Below, piece by piece: positions 20,586-33,000 of a DNA stretch of 64,000 bases (position 1 is its first letter; every line of letters begins with the position of its first letter). Position numbers and translations under genes: made by a program. Under the pieces are notes generated by a model. It saw only the letters and a program-made list of their open reading frames with translations. It searched no databases and was not told the DNA's origin. This DNA comes from Lichtheimia corymbifera B2541. Lineage: Eukaryota; Mucoromycota; Mucoromycetes; Mucorales; Lichtheimiaceae. The stretch covers positions 62,001-126,000 of the forward strand of contig JNEU01000742.1 of NCBI GenBank assembly GCA_000697475.1, given 5' to 3'.

Positions 20586-23500
20586 CTAAAAGAAAGATGG
20601 GAAACGAGGACGTGAAGAAGCAGTAGTGGATGAAGAATGGATATCATTAACAGCCATATCAAATGATGTTGGTGACATTGGAAAGTGATGGTTGGACCTT
20701 GCCCACATTTCACTGAGATCTCGATCATCGTCATTGCTGGCACGTGAATAGTCGTGATGGCGACGAAGAAGCATATCACTGCTGCCATTAGGATGGTTCC
20801 CATGGGGTGATATTAAAGATGTGGTGGGATCATAATGACTTGATGAATTACGGCGATGATGCGATATTGCTGTATTAGTTGTTGCTGTCGCATTAGCAGC
20901 TGCAGCACCAAATGTGGCTAATTGATCATGCATGCTTGTGAATGGTTCTTGTTGAAGGGATAAAGCTGTGGGTGGTGCGGCCCGTGCGGTGGCGGTGGTA
21001 TGCGTGGCGTCGGTGTGATATTCATCACCACCACCACCTGTCTTGTCATAATCCTGTTGCATGGTGTCGGGATCCACAGGCCCAGCAAACCATTCAAGCC
21101 ATCGATGTAAAGCTACTTGATCATGCACTTGAAATAGAAATGCCATATTGTCTTCCGTTACCACGCGAAATATACATCGATCCTCGGATGCTGAAACGGG
21201 TTCACATGCAAGATAATGGTGTACTCGTGCTTGATGGCCTTGTTTCTATTGCCATGATTAGTTCCTTTGATGATCCAATCATTCTGCCCCTTCCTTACAT
21301 TCATCAATATAAAGAATCGTTTCAGTGGCACCACAACAACGTGCTTGAGTTCCCAGATGGACATATAATTGAATCGTGCCATCTTTTTGACAGGTAAAAC
21401 TCCCTCGTGTGCTTGCACACTAAAGTCAAGCAAGTTTTGTGTCGCCATGTTGTCGCTGTTGTTGTGTTCTTGACTTGAGCTGCCACCTCCATATCCACCA
21501 TCATTAAAGTAGCCTGCGGAATTACTACGGTTGCCACGGTATCCTCGCCACAATTTGCTCTTGTGCTTGCCATAAAGGTATCTCACAATAGAAACGAACT
21601 TGGGTACAAAGATGATGATCAATGCACATGTTGATGCAAGAATAACAGCCGTCATCTTAAGATGGATAGCAATCACGTAGTTTTCATCGGGCAAAAAGAA
21701 ACTTGGACTTGCAAGACTACCTGCCAAACCAAGATTGCTGTATAACAATAATACCATAATTAAACCACATGCACACATTTGCCATATCATCACAATGACT
21801 TACTAGCTCACATAGGCAATTTGGTTTGTCTCGGCCCATTTACCACGCACCTTGCGCGTCTGTCAATGAAGGATAAGCACGTGTTGGGTATACAAATAGA
21901 GTGTGGGATAAGAAATCATACCTTGTATGCAAGCAATGCTGCAATGAAAATCAAAAGGGCGCACCAAACCACGGTAACCAGCTCGGCTATAGTGACTTGT
22001 ACCCATCCTCCAGGAGACCCAGGGTATACACAAACCCAGCAAAATGATACAGAGTTGCCCACTGTGAGCTCTTCCACCTCGACAGGATACATTGCTTGCC
22101 ATACAATGAGAGGTACATAGGCAATAAACCCGCATACAGCAACGATCTGCAACAAGTATTTCGATTTGAGTCTTGATGTCCGAACCGTGAAGACGTTTTG
22201 GAAACTATAGATGCAAAGAAAGAAAGATCCATAAGCAACTCATAAAACGATGGTGCATAAGATAGGATGTCTTTACATTTGGTATATTCTAAAAGAGGTG
22301 TCGAGATTAGTAAACTGGTCATTGCATCATTATGTAAGGTAAATCTATGTACGTACCTGTAGCTTTTAGCAATGAGACTTCCGACCACCAAAATAAAACC
22401 AGTCGTAATGATAAACTGCCGGGCAATACATATTGCGGGATTGGGTTTTCCAACGTACATAATGCATCCCAAATACCCCATCAAGATGCCAAGTAATTGG
22501 ATGCAACAAAAAGTTGGGCTTGACACCATAATGGATTTCAGACGACGATACATTAGAATCAATACCAGCATACACAAGCAGCAAAACATGCCCGTAGCGC
22601 AAATGACGACCACCGAGATACCATGACCATCCTCCAAAGTGAGATTGAGCGCTATACAAAAATAGCCATGTAAGTAGATGTAAAATAGAAAGCAAGCCTC
22701 ATTTTGAACGTACGATATCGCTGGACGCTATCTCTAGGGCGAACATTGGTATGGCCGAGGTAGAGAACCGAGTTATCCTCAAATTCAAATGTGCCATTCT
22801 TCAATGTTGCATAGGTGACCACCGAGCCATCCACCATGTACTGTAATGCAAAATAGCTTTTTTGATCGACAGATTTAACGTTGCACATGTGAGTTTGAAT
22901 CATAAACACGCACTTATACCCCTGATCCACGCCCTCGGTTTTGTTGTTGATCTTACCCAGTTTGGAGATCGCCTGCAAATATGCAAAAGAATGAGGCAAG
23001 AACAAAAAAGAATGATGAATCAGCACTCTTTGATGATTGATTTGGTTTGCTTTGTTCAGTGCCATTCATTTACCTGTATCTGCAAAATCCATCACACCTA
23101 AGATACCATGATGGGTTATTTTTAGTGATTTGCGTAACAAAGAAATCAAGATGGGAATGACAATAATGTACGAACCTGCGGGACCGGTATAGTTGAGATT
23201 GTAAAAAGTCGGCGTCATGTTGCTCGAATTAAAGCTACCAGCCGCCAAGTCTGCCAATCCCTTTTGCCGACCACCAGGATATTCGTTAAGAGCCTAATCA
23301 TACAAAATCATATGTCAATGTTTCAGAATTTAACTTTTGCGAATCTCCGTTACGCATTTACATGCGTGCATGACGTGCAGTTGGGGGTGGTAGATAGCAT
23401 TTTGAATATCCACACTTGCCTTGTCTAATCCAAGCGCCATTAATTCCGCGCACGCATAACATTGGGGCGCATTATAGGAAAGCCCTGAACTGTGCCATGA

Positions 23501-25044
23501 GGATGGATCAGTGCTACAATTGAAATTCCAACAATGAATCAGCAAAGGTATGATCTTTTTCACAATCCCAATCAATCACGTCATTCACTTACAAGTTGGA
23601 TGGTGCAGGTAAGGTATTCCAAGCCTCTTGCATAGCATCATAAGCAGGCATACCGCTCACTACATCAAGGATAGCAGTATATGAGATGGGGGTTATTGAT
23701 GAACTTTTAAAGGGACTTGTGTGACACTTACGGTTCCATATACCGCTAATAAACATGAGCCCATCATAAGCAGCCAGCTCTTCTTGGGATTTCACGGTGT
23801 CACGAATGGCAGGTGACATGTCGTTTGTCAACATCCAAACCCATCCTTCGGACAACAAACCCATTGACCTATAACGCAATATACACGAGTGCACGTACAT
23901 GAGCTATTGTTCCACACACAATACTCACGCACACGCATACCTATAATGCACACACACACACACACACTCTCTCTCTCTCTCTTTAAACATACATGGCTGT
24001 GCGTAACACCATCAATTGATCGGATGTAGTGGAGTCGGCGAGAATAACAATTCTTGATCCAGACTTGGCCAGAGTTTCCAATGATTCTGTAAAATACCGA
24101 TTAGGCGCAATTCCACTAAATTTACTATTTCCCAATGTCCTTTTACCTTCTACACGGCTCATGTCATACAATGGGATTTGTGTCATGGCATCAAGGTTAT
24201 ATGACGATGCCTTTTGGACCATGGCGGATAGTACTACGTTGTACAGGATGCGATGGCATTTAATTAGAAGAATGAATATAGGGGAACATCAACAACAAAC
24301 ATACCTTGTTGACCCACATCATCATTGGTGTAAATGAGTGCAAATTTTTGCCATCCCATATATCGTACCCAATCCACTAGGGTGCTGCCAAATAGTACAA
24401 CATTGCCTACCGTGCGAAAGAAATAGGGATAGGCATCCTTGTTGGATAGCTTGAGTGACGCAGAGGCACACGAACATTGCGGGATTTGGCGTACGCCAGT
24501 GATGCCAGCCTCCATTTGTGTCATTGAAGATACCATATCACCAATCAATGCACTATACATCATAATAGCATTAATTTGTTGCTCTATATAGGTGGATCAT
24601 GTGGTTGCAATTTTCATACTTTATCCCAGATTCCACCAGGTCGACAGTGGTCCATGCCGTTGCACCTAAATTTTTGCTGTCGGATGCCACATGTTGGAAT
24701 TCGAATGTGACGTCTGTAATGTATATGTGCATGTCGAGTAAGATGGGGGTGTTGTACTGATGATATGGGGCTGTTTATCTATGCGATGTACCTGGTGCAA
24801 TTTTGGCGGCAGATTGCGATGCTAAATCAATAGCTGCTCGGCTGGCGACAATCATATCGTTTAGTGTGGGATCAGTTGCACGTACAGATGCGGGGTCTGG
24901 GAACATGACACCAATCTTATAGATTGGCGTGTTGGATGAATTGTTATTGTCGTTGGGTAAAGCGTGCACGATCCATGCCAGTGTCGTCAAGAAAATCAAG
25001 CATGTCGGCGTCCACGTAGTGCTGTTAGGTCGCCATACGCGCAT
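20586..25044 (-). CDS. Class C-type GPCR: ANF/periplasmic-binding ectodomain, 7TM_3, C-terminal PH-like domain
   Basis: Predicted seven-helix receptor of the metabotropic glutamate/GABA-B class. MRVWRPNSTTWTPTCLIFL begins a signal peptide. The ectodomain follows as a type I periplasmic-binding fold over many exons (PIYKIGVMFPDPASVRATDP, YFFRTVGNVVLFGSTLVDW, MGWQKFALIYTNDDVGQQ, GSRIVILADSTTSDQLMVL, SEGWVWMLTNDM). The 7TM core includes GISVVVICATGMFCCLCML, YRRLKSIMVSSPTFCCIQL, ICIARQFIITTGFILVVGS and FTVRTSRLKSKYLLQIVAV. After helix 7 comes a domain starting GVLPVKKMARFNYMSIWELK and ending FRVVTEDNMAFLFQVHDQVA then LHRWLEWFAG. Its strands and final Trp helix resemble a PH domain. A 52-nt phase-0 intron splits it (FFILMN/KQGHQARVHHYLAC). 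The last ~170 residues are low-complexity. Ligand unknown; no amino-acid-binding signature was verified. Confidence 0.87.
23949..23983. repeat. Compound (CA)n(CT)n microsatellite inside a receptor intron
   Basis: A run of CA repeats passes directly into CT repeats within a presumed intron of the class C GPCR gene. Confidence 0.8.
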
Positions 25045-26526
25045 AAGTGAAAGGGAGGGGATATAAAAAAAAGGTGAGAAGAAGAAGAGAGGAAGAAAAT
25101 AGGTAAAATAAAGGAGAAAGGAGTAGGTGAATGGAAAATGGTGGATAATGACAGGAATGGCTAGTATCAAAGACAGGGTTTTTAAAAATGTGTGGTGGTG
25201 TCGTTGTTGCTCCACCGGAGTTGTAGCACTTGTGCCACCCGGAGCTGTAAAGAGGTGCCCTTTGTATGCGTGTATGTGTGTGCAGTAATAAGCTCATTTT
25301 CTTTTTTCTTTCTTCTACCCACCCCCCAAGCTGGGAAGAGTGGCGGGTCCAAACTGTGGTATTGATTGCTTGTTGAAATCGATTACCGACATAGGCTATC
25401 CAATGGAATGATATCTTGTACTCCAATGGTATCTACTACTCTGCTTGCTCCCACAACCACACAATGTACTCAGCCATATTGACGTTGTGAAATAGTAAGC
25501 TAGCACACTAGTATTCAGTAGATTAGCATTCGGGGTTGCCGCCACAACGTAAAAGGACACTCCCCTTTTTTTGTCCATGTTGTATTATTGCAGATCACTA
25601 GAATGAGTCGGTATTATTATTCCGTATGCTTTTTAGCCAATCACGTTGTTAAATGTATCCAATAATTGATAACCGTTGGGGTACATGATTTTGTTTTCCC
25701 CTCTATTGCACAGCAAAGACAAGCAAAGAAGCGCGGGTGTTTTATCATTTGGTGCTACAATGATCGATCGCCTTGCAGGGTGGCGGGCACGTGTTGTTGT
25801 CTACTCCATTTAGTTCCTGGGAGAAAGAAAACCTTATTTCCCTCGTGCAGTAAGGAGAGAAAAAGAGGGCCATGATATATATCCTTGCATCATCGTTGTT
25901 GTGGTGGTGATGTATCCATAGTTACGGGATGAAAATAAGCTTTTTCAGTTGTGTTATGTTATGCATCAAAAAACTGTGTTTGCATGATTATGAAAAGAAA
26001 GGGGTGGATAGATGGATGGATCTACTTTAAGGGTAACGTCATGGCTGTGCCTCCACATGCGTCGTAGCCGTTGTCGTTGTCGTCGTCGTCAGCGAATGCT
26101 ATGTATAGTCCGATATCTCGGTAATTCCCCCGACATGCACTTGGATAGTAAGGCGATCCGTGCCCCTACCCCCACACCATAACAAGGGATGATCAGCTTT
26201 TTCCCAGTGTTTGCTGCTCTTTCTATTTTTATGTTCATGATAATGAATCCATCACGCCCTTTGTTTGAATATCTGTGCTCATCCATGATTAGTAACAACA
26301 TCCCTTTGATGTCATTCATTGTGCTTCATCTCTCTCTCTTTTTCTCTCATCTCCCACATTTCCCATATACACGTGGTGGGTGTGGTGCATCGAGTGAATT
26401 ATGACAGATGGCGATCAAAAAGCTGTTTAATTTTAAAATGTATAAGCCTGGTATATGAGGAAATGATATCATTTGGTGGATTGTGATGGTAAAAAGGGTG
26501 CAATGGAAAGTAGAAAGTGAAGAATG

Positions 26527-26536
26527 TATATAAAAG
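26527..26536 (+). promoter_or_regulatory. HIS4 TATA box
   Basis: TATATAAAAG on the + strand, 117 bp before the HIS4 ATG. Confidence 0.6.
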
Positions 26537-26565
26537 CGTCATGATGAATCATCGGTTCTATATGC

Positions 26566-26571
26566 GAGTCA
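26566..26571 (-). promoter_or_regulatory. Gcn4/CPC1-type element upstream of HIS4
   Basis: GAGTCA, the complement of TGACTC, the core bound by Gcn4/Cpc1 in general amino-acid control, 82 bp upstream of the HIS4 ATG. A six-base match occurs often by chance; its position before an amino-acid biosynthetic gene makes it worth noting. Confidence 0.4.
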
Positions 26572-26652
26572 CCGAAAATATGTAGGCTTGTTGGCTATCT
26601 TATCGTCCTTCCGAACACTTTCAACTCCACCTCCTTGCAACCCACCCCCACC

Positions 26653-29342
26653 ATGTTCATACCAGCTTTGAATACGGCTGATCTCTCTCTCAAAAAGGAG
26701 CTTAGCTTCTTTGGCTCTGTTCTTGTTGAAAACGCAACTCTCGATGCCGTCAAATCTCTCATTGAAGAAACTGGCTCCACTTTGTATTGGGCTCATGCCA
26801 ACTCTGTCGACGAGGCCGTCAATCTCTGGGACGCTGGTGTTTACAAGGCCGTTTTTCCTTTGAATGTGTTGCTTGATTCGCAGAGTGACTTGGCTGGTAT
26901 TCCAGAGGAGCGCATTGCTGTTGTTGTCGATATTGCCAGTATTCCCAAGCTATCTTCAGTATCTGTCAAACCATCGGTGGTGATTGTTCAAGTCGACACT
27001 GTTGCTGATGCTCTCAAGAGTGAGCAGCTTCATGCATTGGCTGCTGATACACGCAAGGATTTGTTGTCACAAGGCGGTGAACGTCGAGTGGTGGTGCAAA
27101 GCCAAGGTGCCGTATTGACGACCGATATGTTGCAACAATTGGATGCTGTCAAATTGGATGTGGTGGTGCCTTCTACTCAGCTGACTACCGAATGGGAACC
27201 CAAGGATGGAAAGCTTAATCTCGCACAAGCCTTTTTGGCAACCGCCACTACCGATCGTCCTGATGGTCTTTATGCTACAATGGTCGTCGATGAACGTAAC
27301 TCGGCTTTGGGCTTGGTCTTTTCTTCTGCACAAAGCGTATCCGAATCATTGCGTACTGGTCAAGGTGTCTATCAAAGCCGTAAGCATGGTCTCTGGTACA
27401 AGGGTGCTACATCAGGTGCTACTCAGACATTACTCGCTGTTGATTATGATTGTGATGGTGATGCTTTACGTTTCATTGTCAAGCAACATGGCGCTGGTAT
27501 GTTTTATTGGATAACTCGATCTAGAGGAGCATATGAACTTATCCCCCATGAATAGGTTTCTGCCATCTCAACACACGTACATGCTTCGGTGCCGATGCTG
27601 GATTGAATGCTTTACAAACCACGTTGCAAAGTCGCAAGGAGAATGCACCTGCTGGTTCATACACAGCTCGCTTATTCAATGATCCCAAGTTATTGCGTGC
27701 CAAGATTATGGAGGAAGCCGAGGAATTGTGTGATGCCACTGAAAAGAAGGATGTTGCATGGGAAGCTGCCGATTTGATTTACTTTGCATTAACCAAGTGC
27801 GTCAGTGCCGGTGTATCACTCAGCGATGTGGAAAAGAATTTGGATAAGAAGGCTCGTAAGGTGACTCGTCGTCCTGGCAACGCCAAGCCAAAATGGGAGA
27901 ACAAGGAAGCATCAGCACCAGCACCAGCAGCGCCCAAAGAACCAGAACAAGAGGACAACAATGGTCGTATTGCTATGCAAACTTACTCGGCCGATGCCAT
28001 TTCTTCTGAGAAGCGTAACGAGCTCTTATTGCGACCTATTATTGATTCGACTGAGATTATTGGCCGTGTCACTCCCATCATGAAGGATGTACGCACACGT
28101 GGTGATCCAGCTTTGATTGACTTGACTGAAAAGTTCGATCGCGTCAAGCTTGAATGCCCAACCCTCAAGGCACCTTTCGATCCTGCAGCTATGCAACTTG
28201 ACCCTGAGACCAAGGCAGCCATTGATCAAGCTTATGACAACATTTACAAGTTCCATGATGCTCAAATGGATCGTGATACTCTTGTTGTGGAAACCATGCC
28301 TGGTGTTGTATGCACGCGATTTGCCCGTCCCATTGAACGTGTTGGTTTATATGTCCCAGGAGGTACTGCAGTATTGCCATCCACCACATTGATGCTTGGT
28401 ATCCCCGCCAAGGTGGCCGGTTGCTCTCAAATTGTTATTGCTACTCCTCCACGACCTGATGGTACAGTGGTGCCTGAGGTATTGTATGTGGCTCACAAGG
28501 TCGGTGCTACACACGTGGTGTTGGCTGGTGGTGCACAAGCTGTGGCAGCCATGGCCTATGGTACACAAACGGTGCCCAAGGTTGACAAGATTTGTGGTCC
28601 TGGTAATCAGTATGTGACAGCAGCCAAGATGGTAGCACAAAATGATACGTCTTGCTTGGTGTCCATTGATATGCCAGCAGGTCCTTCTGAAGTATTGGTC
28701 ATTGCCGACAAGAATTGCAACCCTGCCTATGTTGCTTCCGATTTGTTGTCTCAAGCTGAACACGGTATCGATTCTCAAGTTGTCCTCGTTGCCGTCGATC
28801 TTTCTGATAGTGAACTTGGTGCCATTGAAGATCAAATCCATACGCAAGCAAGCCGTTTACCACGTGTCGACATTGTGCGTAAGAGTATTCCAAAGTCATA
28901 CACTCTCAAGGTCAAGAATCTCGAGGAAGCCGTCGTCTTTTCCAATGATTATGCACCCGAACATCTTATCCTTCACGTCGACAATGCCGAATCCCTCCTT
29001 CCTGGTATCAACAATGCTGGTAGTGTCTTTGTTGGTGCTTATTCTCCTGAAAGGTAAGAAAAAAAGAGAAAGGATCATGGGCATGTTTATTGATGGTGTG
29101 ATTGCATTTTTAGCTGTGGTGATTATGCTTCCGGTACCAACCACACTCTCCCTACTTATGGCTACTCACGCATGTACTCTGGTGTCAACACGCTCACCTT
29201 TGTCAAGCATATCACTTCTCAACAATTGACTGCCGATGGTTTGAACCGCCTTGGTGATACCGTTATGCGTCTCGCTGAAATTGAAGGTCTTGAAGCCCAC
29301 CGAAATGCCGTAGCTATCCGTGTAGCTGATCTTAGAAAGTAA
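26653..29342 (+). CDS. HIS4: Trifunctional histidine biosynthesis protein His4 (PRA-CH / PRA-PH / histidinol dehydrogenase)
   Basis: Fusion enzyme for steps 2, 3 and 10 of histidine synthesis. Domains in order: phosphoribosyl-AMP cyclohydrolase-type region (residues ~1-315, with [34 protein letters not shown] and, across the first intron, [10 protein letters not shown]). Phosphoribosyl-ATP pyrophosphatase follows (~330-420, [33 protein letters not shown]). A Pro/Ala/Glu linker leads to histidinol dehydrogenase (~460-870, [84 protein letters not shown]). Two introns, 27497-27555 and 29054-29113, both keep the frame. The ATG is preceded by CACC. Length (~855 residues) and domain order match fungal His4. 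No odd features. Confidence 0.97.
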
Positions 29343-29911
29343 TTGATAAGTTTGTACAGTTTTTGTTGTAATAGAATATCCCACATCATTTTTTGTTATG
29401 CCCCACAATCCAATCAATGCATCATTGTAATGATATTGGCCGTTGTTGAACAAAGCGCTTAAGGTGCATGTAGCTATCACATTATATCCCAAAAGGACCT
29501 CGTCATCCCTGTGAGGCGACGTATGCCCATCTTGAAATTAGGGATTGGATTTATCATTCCCAATCAATCACAACCTCCTTTTCTTTGTGCGGACAACAAT
29601 TCCCACGCTCACACATATATAAACAAGGCCTGTTGTCTACAACACTATCATACGTCCTTTTCTTTCTACTTGTATGCATACCATCATCGATCAATGGCCT
29701 TTAGTAAGTCTCATTTATGCGATCCCCAAAATGAGGGTACTCATGCATTCATCTATGTAGCTCACTTCATTGATCATTGGTGTCTAATGACACTTGGCTG
29801 TGTTTCTTGATGGATCCTTTGTGGTAGGTATACCTATCATTTATAGGTAAAAAGCAACCTCAGTCTGATGGGAAACTGGGGACTCCTTTGTAGGTGACAC
29901 AAGTGCACGCG
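29343..29911. other. Intergenic region HIS4 / unknown gene
   Basis: The 3' region of HIS4 and the upstream region of the next gene. An ATG at 29694 (reading MAF before a GT donor) could be a first exon of the downstream gene, but I could not join it in frame convincingly. Confidence 0.35.
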
Positions 29912-31266
29912 ATGAAAGAGCCTACTGCGTCTGCTGCAGGTGATAATGTCACGTCCAATGGCTCCACCATCCACGTTAATGCACCTGTGCATACTATGAT
30001 TGGATGTGCACAAAACATCACCTATGCACTGGAAAAAACGTACGTAACTATAACAAATGTCGCTATCTAAGTTGCTGACATGTGTTTAGATCCAAGCGTA
30101 AAATGACCATGTGCTCTGCTGGCGAATCATCAGGAAGCAAAAAGCAACGCGATGATGGCATTGATTTGGATGCTTTTGAAGTGGTATATGGTGTACTGAA
30201 CTGACTCCTCAACTAGGATGATATCATTGCTGGGCCTTCAATTGAACAATGGGACAATGATGATATCGAGCCAACCACACTTACGCATGGTGCTTCCCTG
30301 GACCGGGCTCTTTTGTTTCGTTGGGCGTACGATTTGGTAAGGTACCATGTATCCTTGCCAATACCTTGAATGCTGCTAACCTGAAAACGCGGTGCTATAT
30401 TAGTGTGCCAAGAAGGTGACGACAATAAGCACGTCTGCATTGCAGGTCATCGAGGAGCAAAGTGCCCAAGACGAGGGTGACGTTTTGACAAAGCTTGCTG
30501 CAAAGGTTCTCTCCAATTATAAGGATGCCTCCCTCTCATCATTGCGAGCACTCAAGTAAGCTTAATTCTGATTCATGGTATATTATGTAATAATCTAAAC
30601 GTCTTTCAAAACCTGTCTTTGTCATTAATCATCGATACACAAGCCTCAGAGGTCAACAATATCATCAAGGATGCACTCTCAATCACAATGGGACCAGGCC
30701 AAGATTGACGCCAAGTTTGATGTACCACCGCTTCCCACAAATATTCAAGATATCTTCATGACAGCCAATGAGGTATGTGTTATTGCGTGTAGTTGCTGGG
30801 CAATGACCTCACATCAGTCTGCACTAGTTTTTGGCTGACGGAGACGAGGAAGAAGTGGGTACTCGACGCCAAGCATTGAAGTATTTGGCAACCAAGGAAG
30901 CTGAGCTTCTTGATGAAAATGAAGATTCACTTGCTTTACGGTTTATTGACATCCTAATATATATGCACGTAATCCCCATATCAAGCGTGTCATGGTAATA
31001 TCTTAGTAACACGTCTACTCTACTAGCATTCGCAATGTCAAACGCTGGAGGTCGACCAGGCCAATTGGACAAGAAAAACAGACATCGTGGTGTTGTTTAC
31101 TTGATGGAAGTGTCGCTGCGGGATACTTCTTTAGCTCTCAGAATGTGAGTTGCATCTCAAGGCTAGGGGTTCGTGTCCCTCGTTGGGCTTTCTTTCCATT
31201 CGCTTGCAGCCTGTGCTCATCTCGCTCTCGCTCTCGCTCTCTCTCACTCGTCAAGATCCACTGTGA
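29912..31266 (+). CDS. Unrecognised multi-exon gene
   Basis: No family was recognised. Good GT-AG junctions join exons that keep one frame: MKEPTASAAGDNVTSNG, a basic patch (TSKRKMTMC, GSKKQRDDGIDLDAFEV), DDIIAGPSIEQWDNDDIEP, then DRALLFRWAYDL. A helical region follows (KLAAKVLSNYKDASLSSLRA), then FDVPPLPTNIQDIFMTANE, FLADGDEEEVGTRRQALKYL, IRNVKRWRSTRPIGQEKQ and a last exon ending in a Leu/Ser run encoded by a CTCG microsatellite (about 31221-31245). About 290 residues, acidic with a KR-rich stretch that could be a nuclear signal. The true start may lie upstream (ATG at 29694), and one junction (…GTATATGG, about 30183) implies a very short intron of 33 nt. It borders the repeat island, so origin from a mobile element is possible, but no catalytic motif was seen. 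Confidence 0.5.
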
Positions 31267-31705
31267 TGGTGCGATCCTTTTCTTTTTTTTATCCCATACC
31301 ATCGCTAGCTACGGTGCGTGTGGGAGAACTTGGTCATTCCGGATCATGTTTTACGACTGTGTGATTCCTCGCTTTCCTTGGTGGCCCATAATCAAAGGAT
31401 GATTATAGTTGCCGTGGAATAGAATGTAAAGCACGACTTTAGGCTGCAACAGTCGTTCAGGATGATAGCGTCAAGCATAATGGTCAAGTCGACAATAGGT
31501 GCATAAGAACAAGCTCGTTTTCCACACGTTGTATATATTTGATCCCTTCCATCCAATGCACCAAAGCAATATCCATATCCATACCCATACCCATATCCAT
31601 GAGAAGTTGTATGTATTAAAGCAAGTTCCGACAAGTAAATAAAGGTTGTTTCTATATCATGACTATCTGCTGTTCACATAAAAAAAGGCTACATGGGAGG
31701 TTGCT
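31267..31705. other. Border between last gene and repeat island
   Basis: Holds no gene. A short tandem array of the hexamers ATATCC/ATACCC (about 31570-31599) sits 100 bp before the left end of the large palindrome. Confidence 0.5.
31570..31599. repeat. Hexamer tandem repeat (ATATCC/ATACCC)
   Basis: Five tandem six-base units alternating ATATCC and ATACCC, adjacent to the palindrome border. Confidence 0.7.
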
Positions 31706-32330
31706 GCAAGTAACTTGAGACAATGGAGTAGCAACTGCTGTTACGTTGGGTCGTGGCAGAGAAGTGTGCAAGAGCGTGTGTTGTAACACTAGAGTGACCA
31801 GGCTGTGAACGCTGTTTGAGACAATGGAGTAAAGACTTTGCTAATGGCAGCTGCTGTTACGTTTGATTGTGGTCGAGGATTGTACAAAAGAAGGTGGAGT
31901 GTCAAGAAACCCGGGTGTTGTAGTGGGGTGCACACGCCATTCAGTTGCCATTCAGTCAAAGACAATCGGATCAAGACAGTTGAAAGATTGACATGATGGG
32001 TTGAAGCAGGACAATCGTTCGCAGGTTGTAGTTGTACTTGAATGGGGCAACAGATGAGAATAGGAAGAAAGAGGAAGACGGTGGAAGTGGAAGAGCTGAA
32101 AATTAAATTGATCAGGCACTGCCCTACAAATCCATGCACACTATAAATGGATCCATGACCTTGATTGCCTCTCTTGATCCTGTAACTTTCACACAAGATG
32201 CTCTTCGGCATGCTGATCAACTTTGTCTTAATAAAGAACCCACGCTTCATTTAAAAATTTTGAAAGGGAGGGCATAATGTGGGGTTTACTATAGGCGGTC
32301 GGAAATGGGGTACGCGCCGGATTTATCATT
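31706..32330 (+). repeat. Palindrome arm copy T1
   Basis: Left outer arm of the large palindrome. It begins GCAAGTAACTTGAGACAATG. Within it, two diverged copies of a unit containing GACAATGGAGTA and CTGCTGTTACGTT are tandemly repeated about 110 bp apart. The inner end carries a peptide-capable module (32170-32277, ending in a stop). Confidence 0.8.
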
Positions 32331-32775
32331 TATCCATGCAGTATGTATTACCTTGGGATTGCCCACTATGAACTTGAAACTTGGTCAGAAGGTTCGCTGG
32401 GTCATGCTGATCACTTCCATTCATTTAAAAATCGCAGGCTTCAGTATAAAAGTTTTGAATGCTGGCGACCCCAATGTAATGACAAAAGTAAGGTCGACGC
32501 TCCATAAGCCTGAGATCGCCCATCTCGAGCCTGAAACTTTCATGCAAGGTACTTTCAACCGCGACGAACAATTTCGTTCTCATAAAGATGCTACACTTCA
32601 TTATGAAGATTTTGAATGGCAGCGTCCAGATGTATGGACAGGAAAATACATAAGATGTACCGACCGCGCCCGCCGATATTGGCCATCACAAACATGAAAC
32701 TTGGTCAGGAGGTGCTCTCGGCCACGCTGATCAATTTGGTCTATAAAAGAGCCCACGCTTCATTGAAGATTTTAG

Positions 32776-32998
32776 TTATACAGGTACCTTTATGTTTTTA
32801 CATATGCTGTAAGCGTAATGCTATATGGTGAGTGGTGCTTGTTCATTGTGAAGTATCATGCAAATGAGTTGTGTTACACATGCACGGCCCTGCGCATCTT
32901 CCGCTCTATCAGGGTCAAGCTATTTGACAATGAACAAACACCACTTGTCATATAACACCATGCTTATAACATATGTAAAAACATAAAGGTGCCTGTAT
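32776..32998. repeat. Short terminal-inverted-repeat unit A1
   Basis: About 220 bp with ends ACCTTTATGTTTTTACATATG and its complement. Further copies lie at about 33300-33500, 33630-33840, 33965-34170 and 34465-34690. A shared core reads TTACACATGCACGGCCCTGC and GCGCATCTTCCGCTCTATCA. Size and form are MITE-like, but no target duplication was identified. Confidence 0.65.
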
Positions 32999-33000
32999 CT

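Larger units (their letters stand above)
25045..26652. other. Divergent intergenic region class C GPCR / HIS4
   Basis: About 1.6 kb. The receptor side begins with a pyrimidine-rich leader (coding strand) right before the ATG at 25044. A GTC/GTT trinucleotide run lies at about 26063-26095. The HIS4 side carries a TATA box and a Gcn4-like site, listed separately. No coding region was supported. Confidence 0.5.

Noticed and set aside
31160..31185. T-arm-like AGGGGTTCGTGTCCCT, possible tRNA
   Set aside because: No matching acceptor, D or anticodon arms around it; it lies in an intron of a coding gene.
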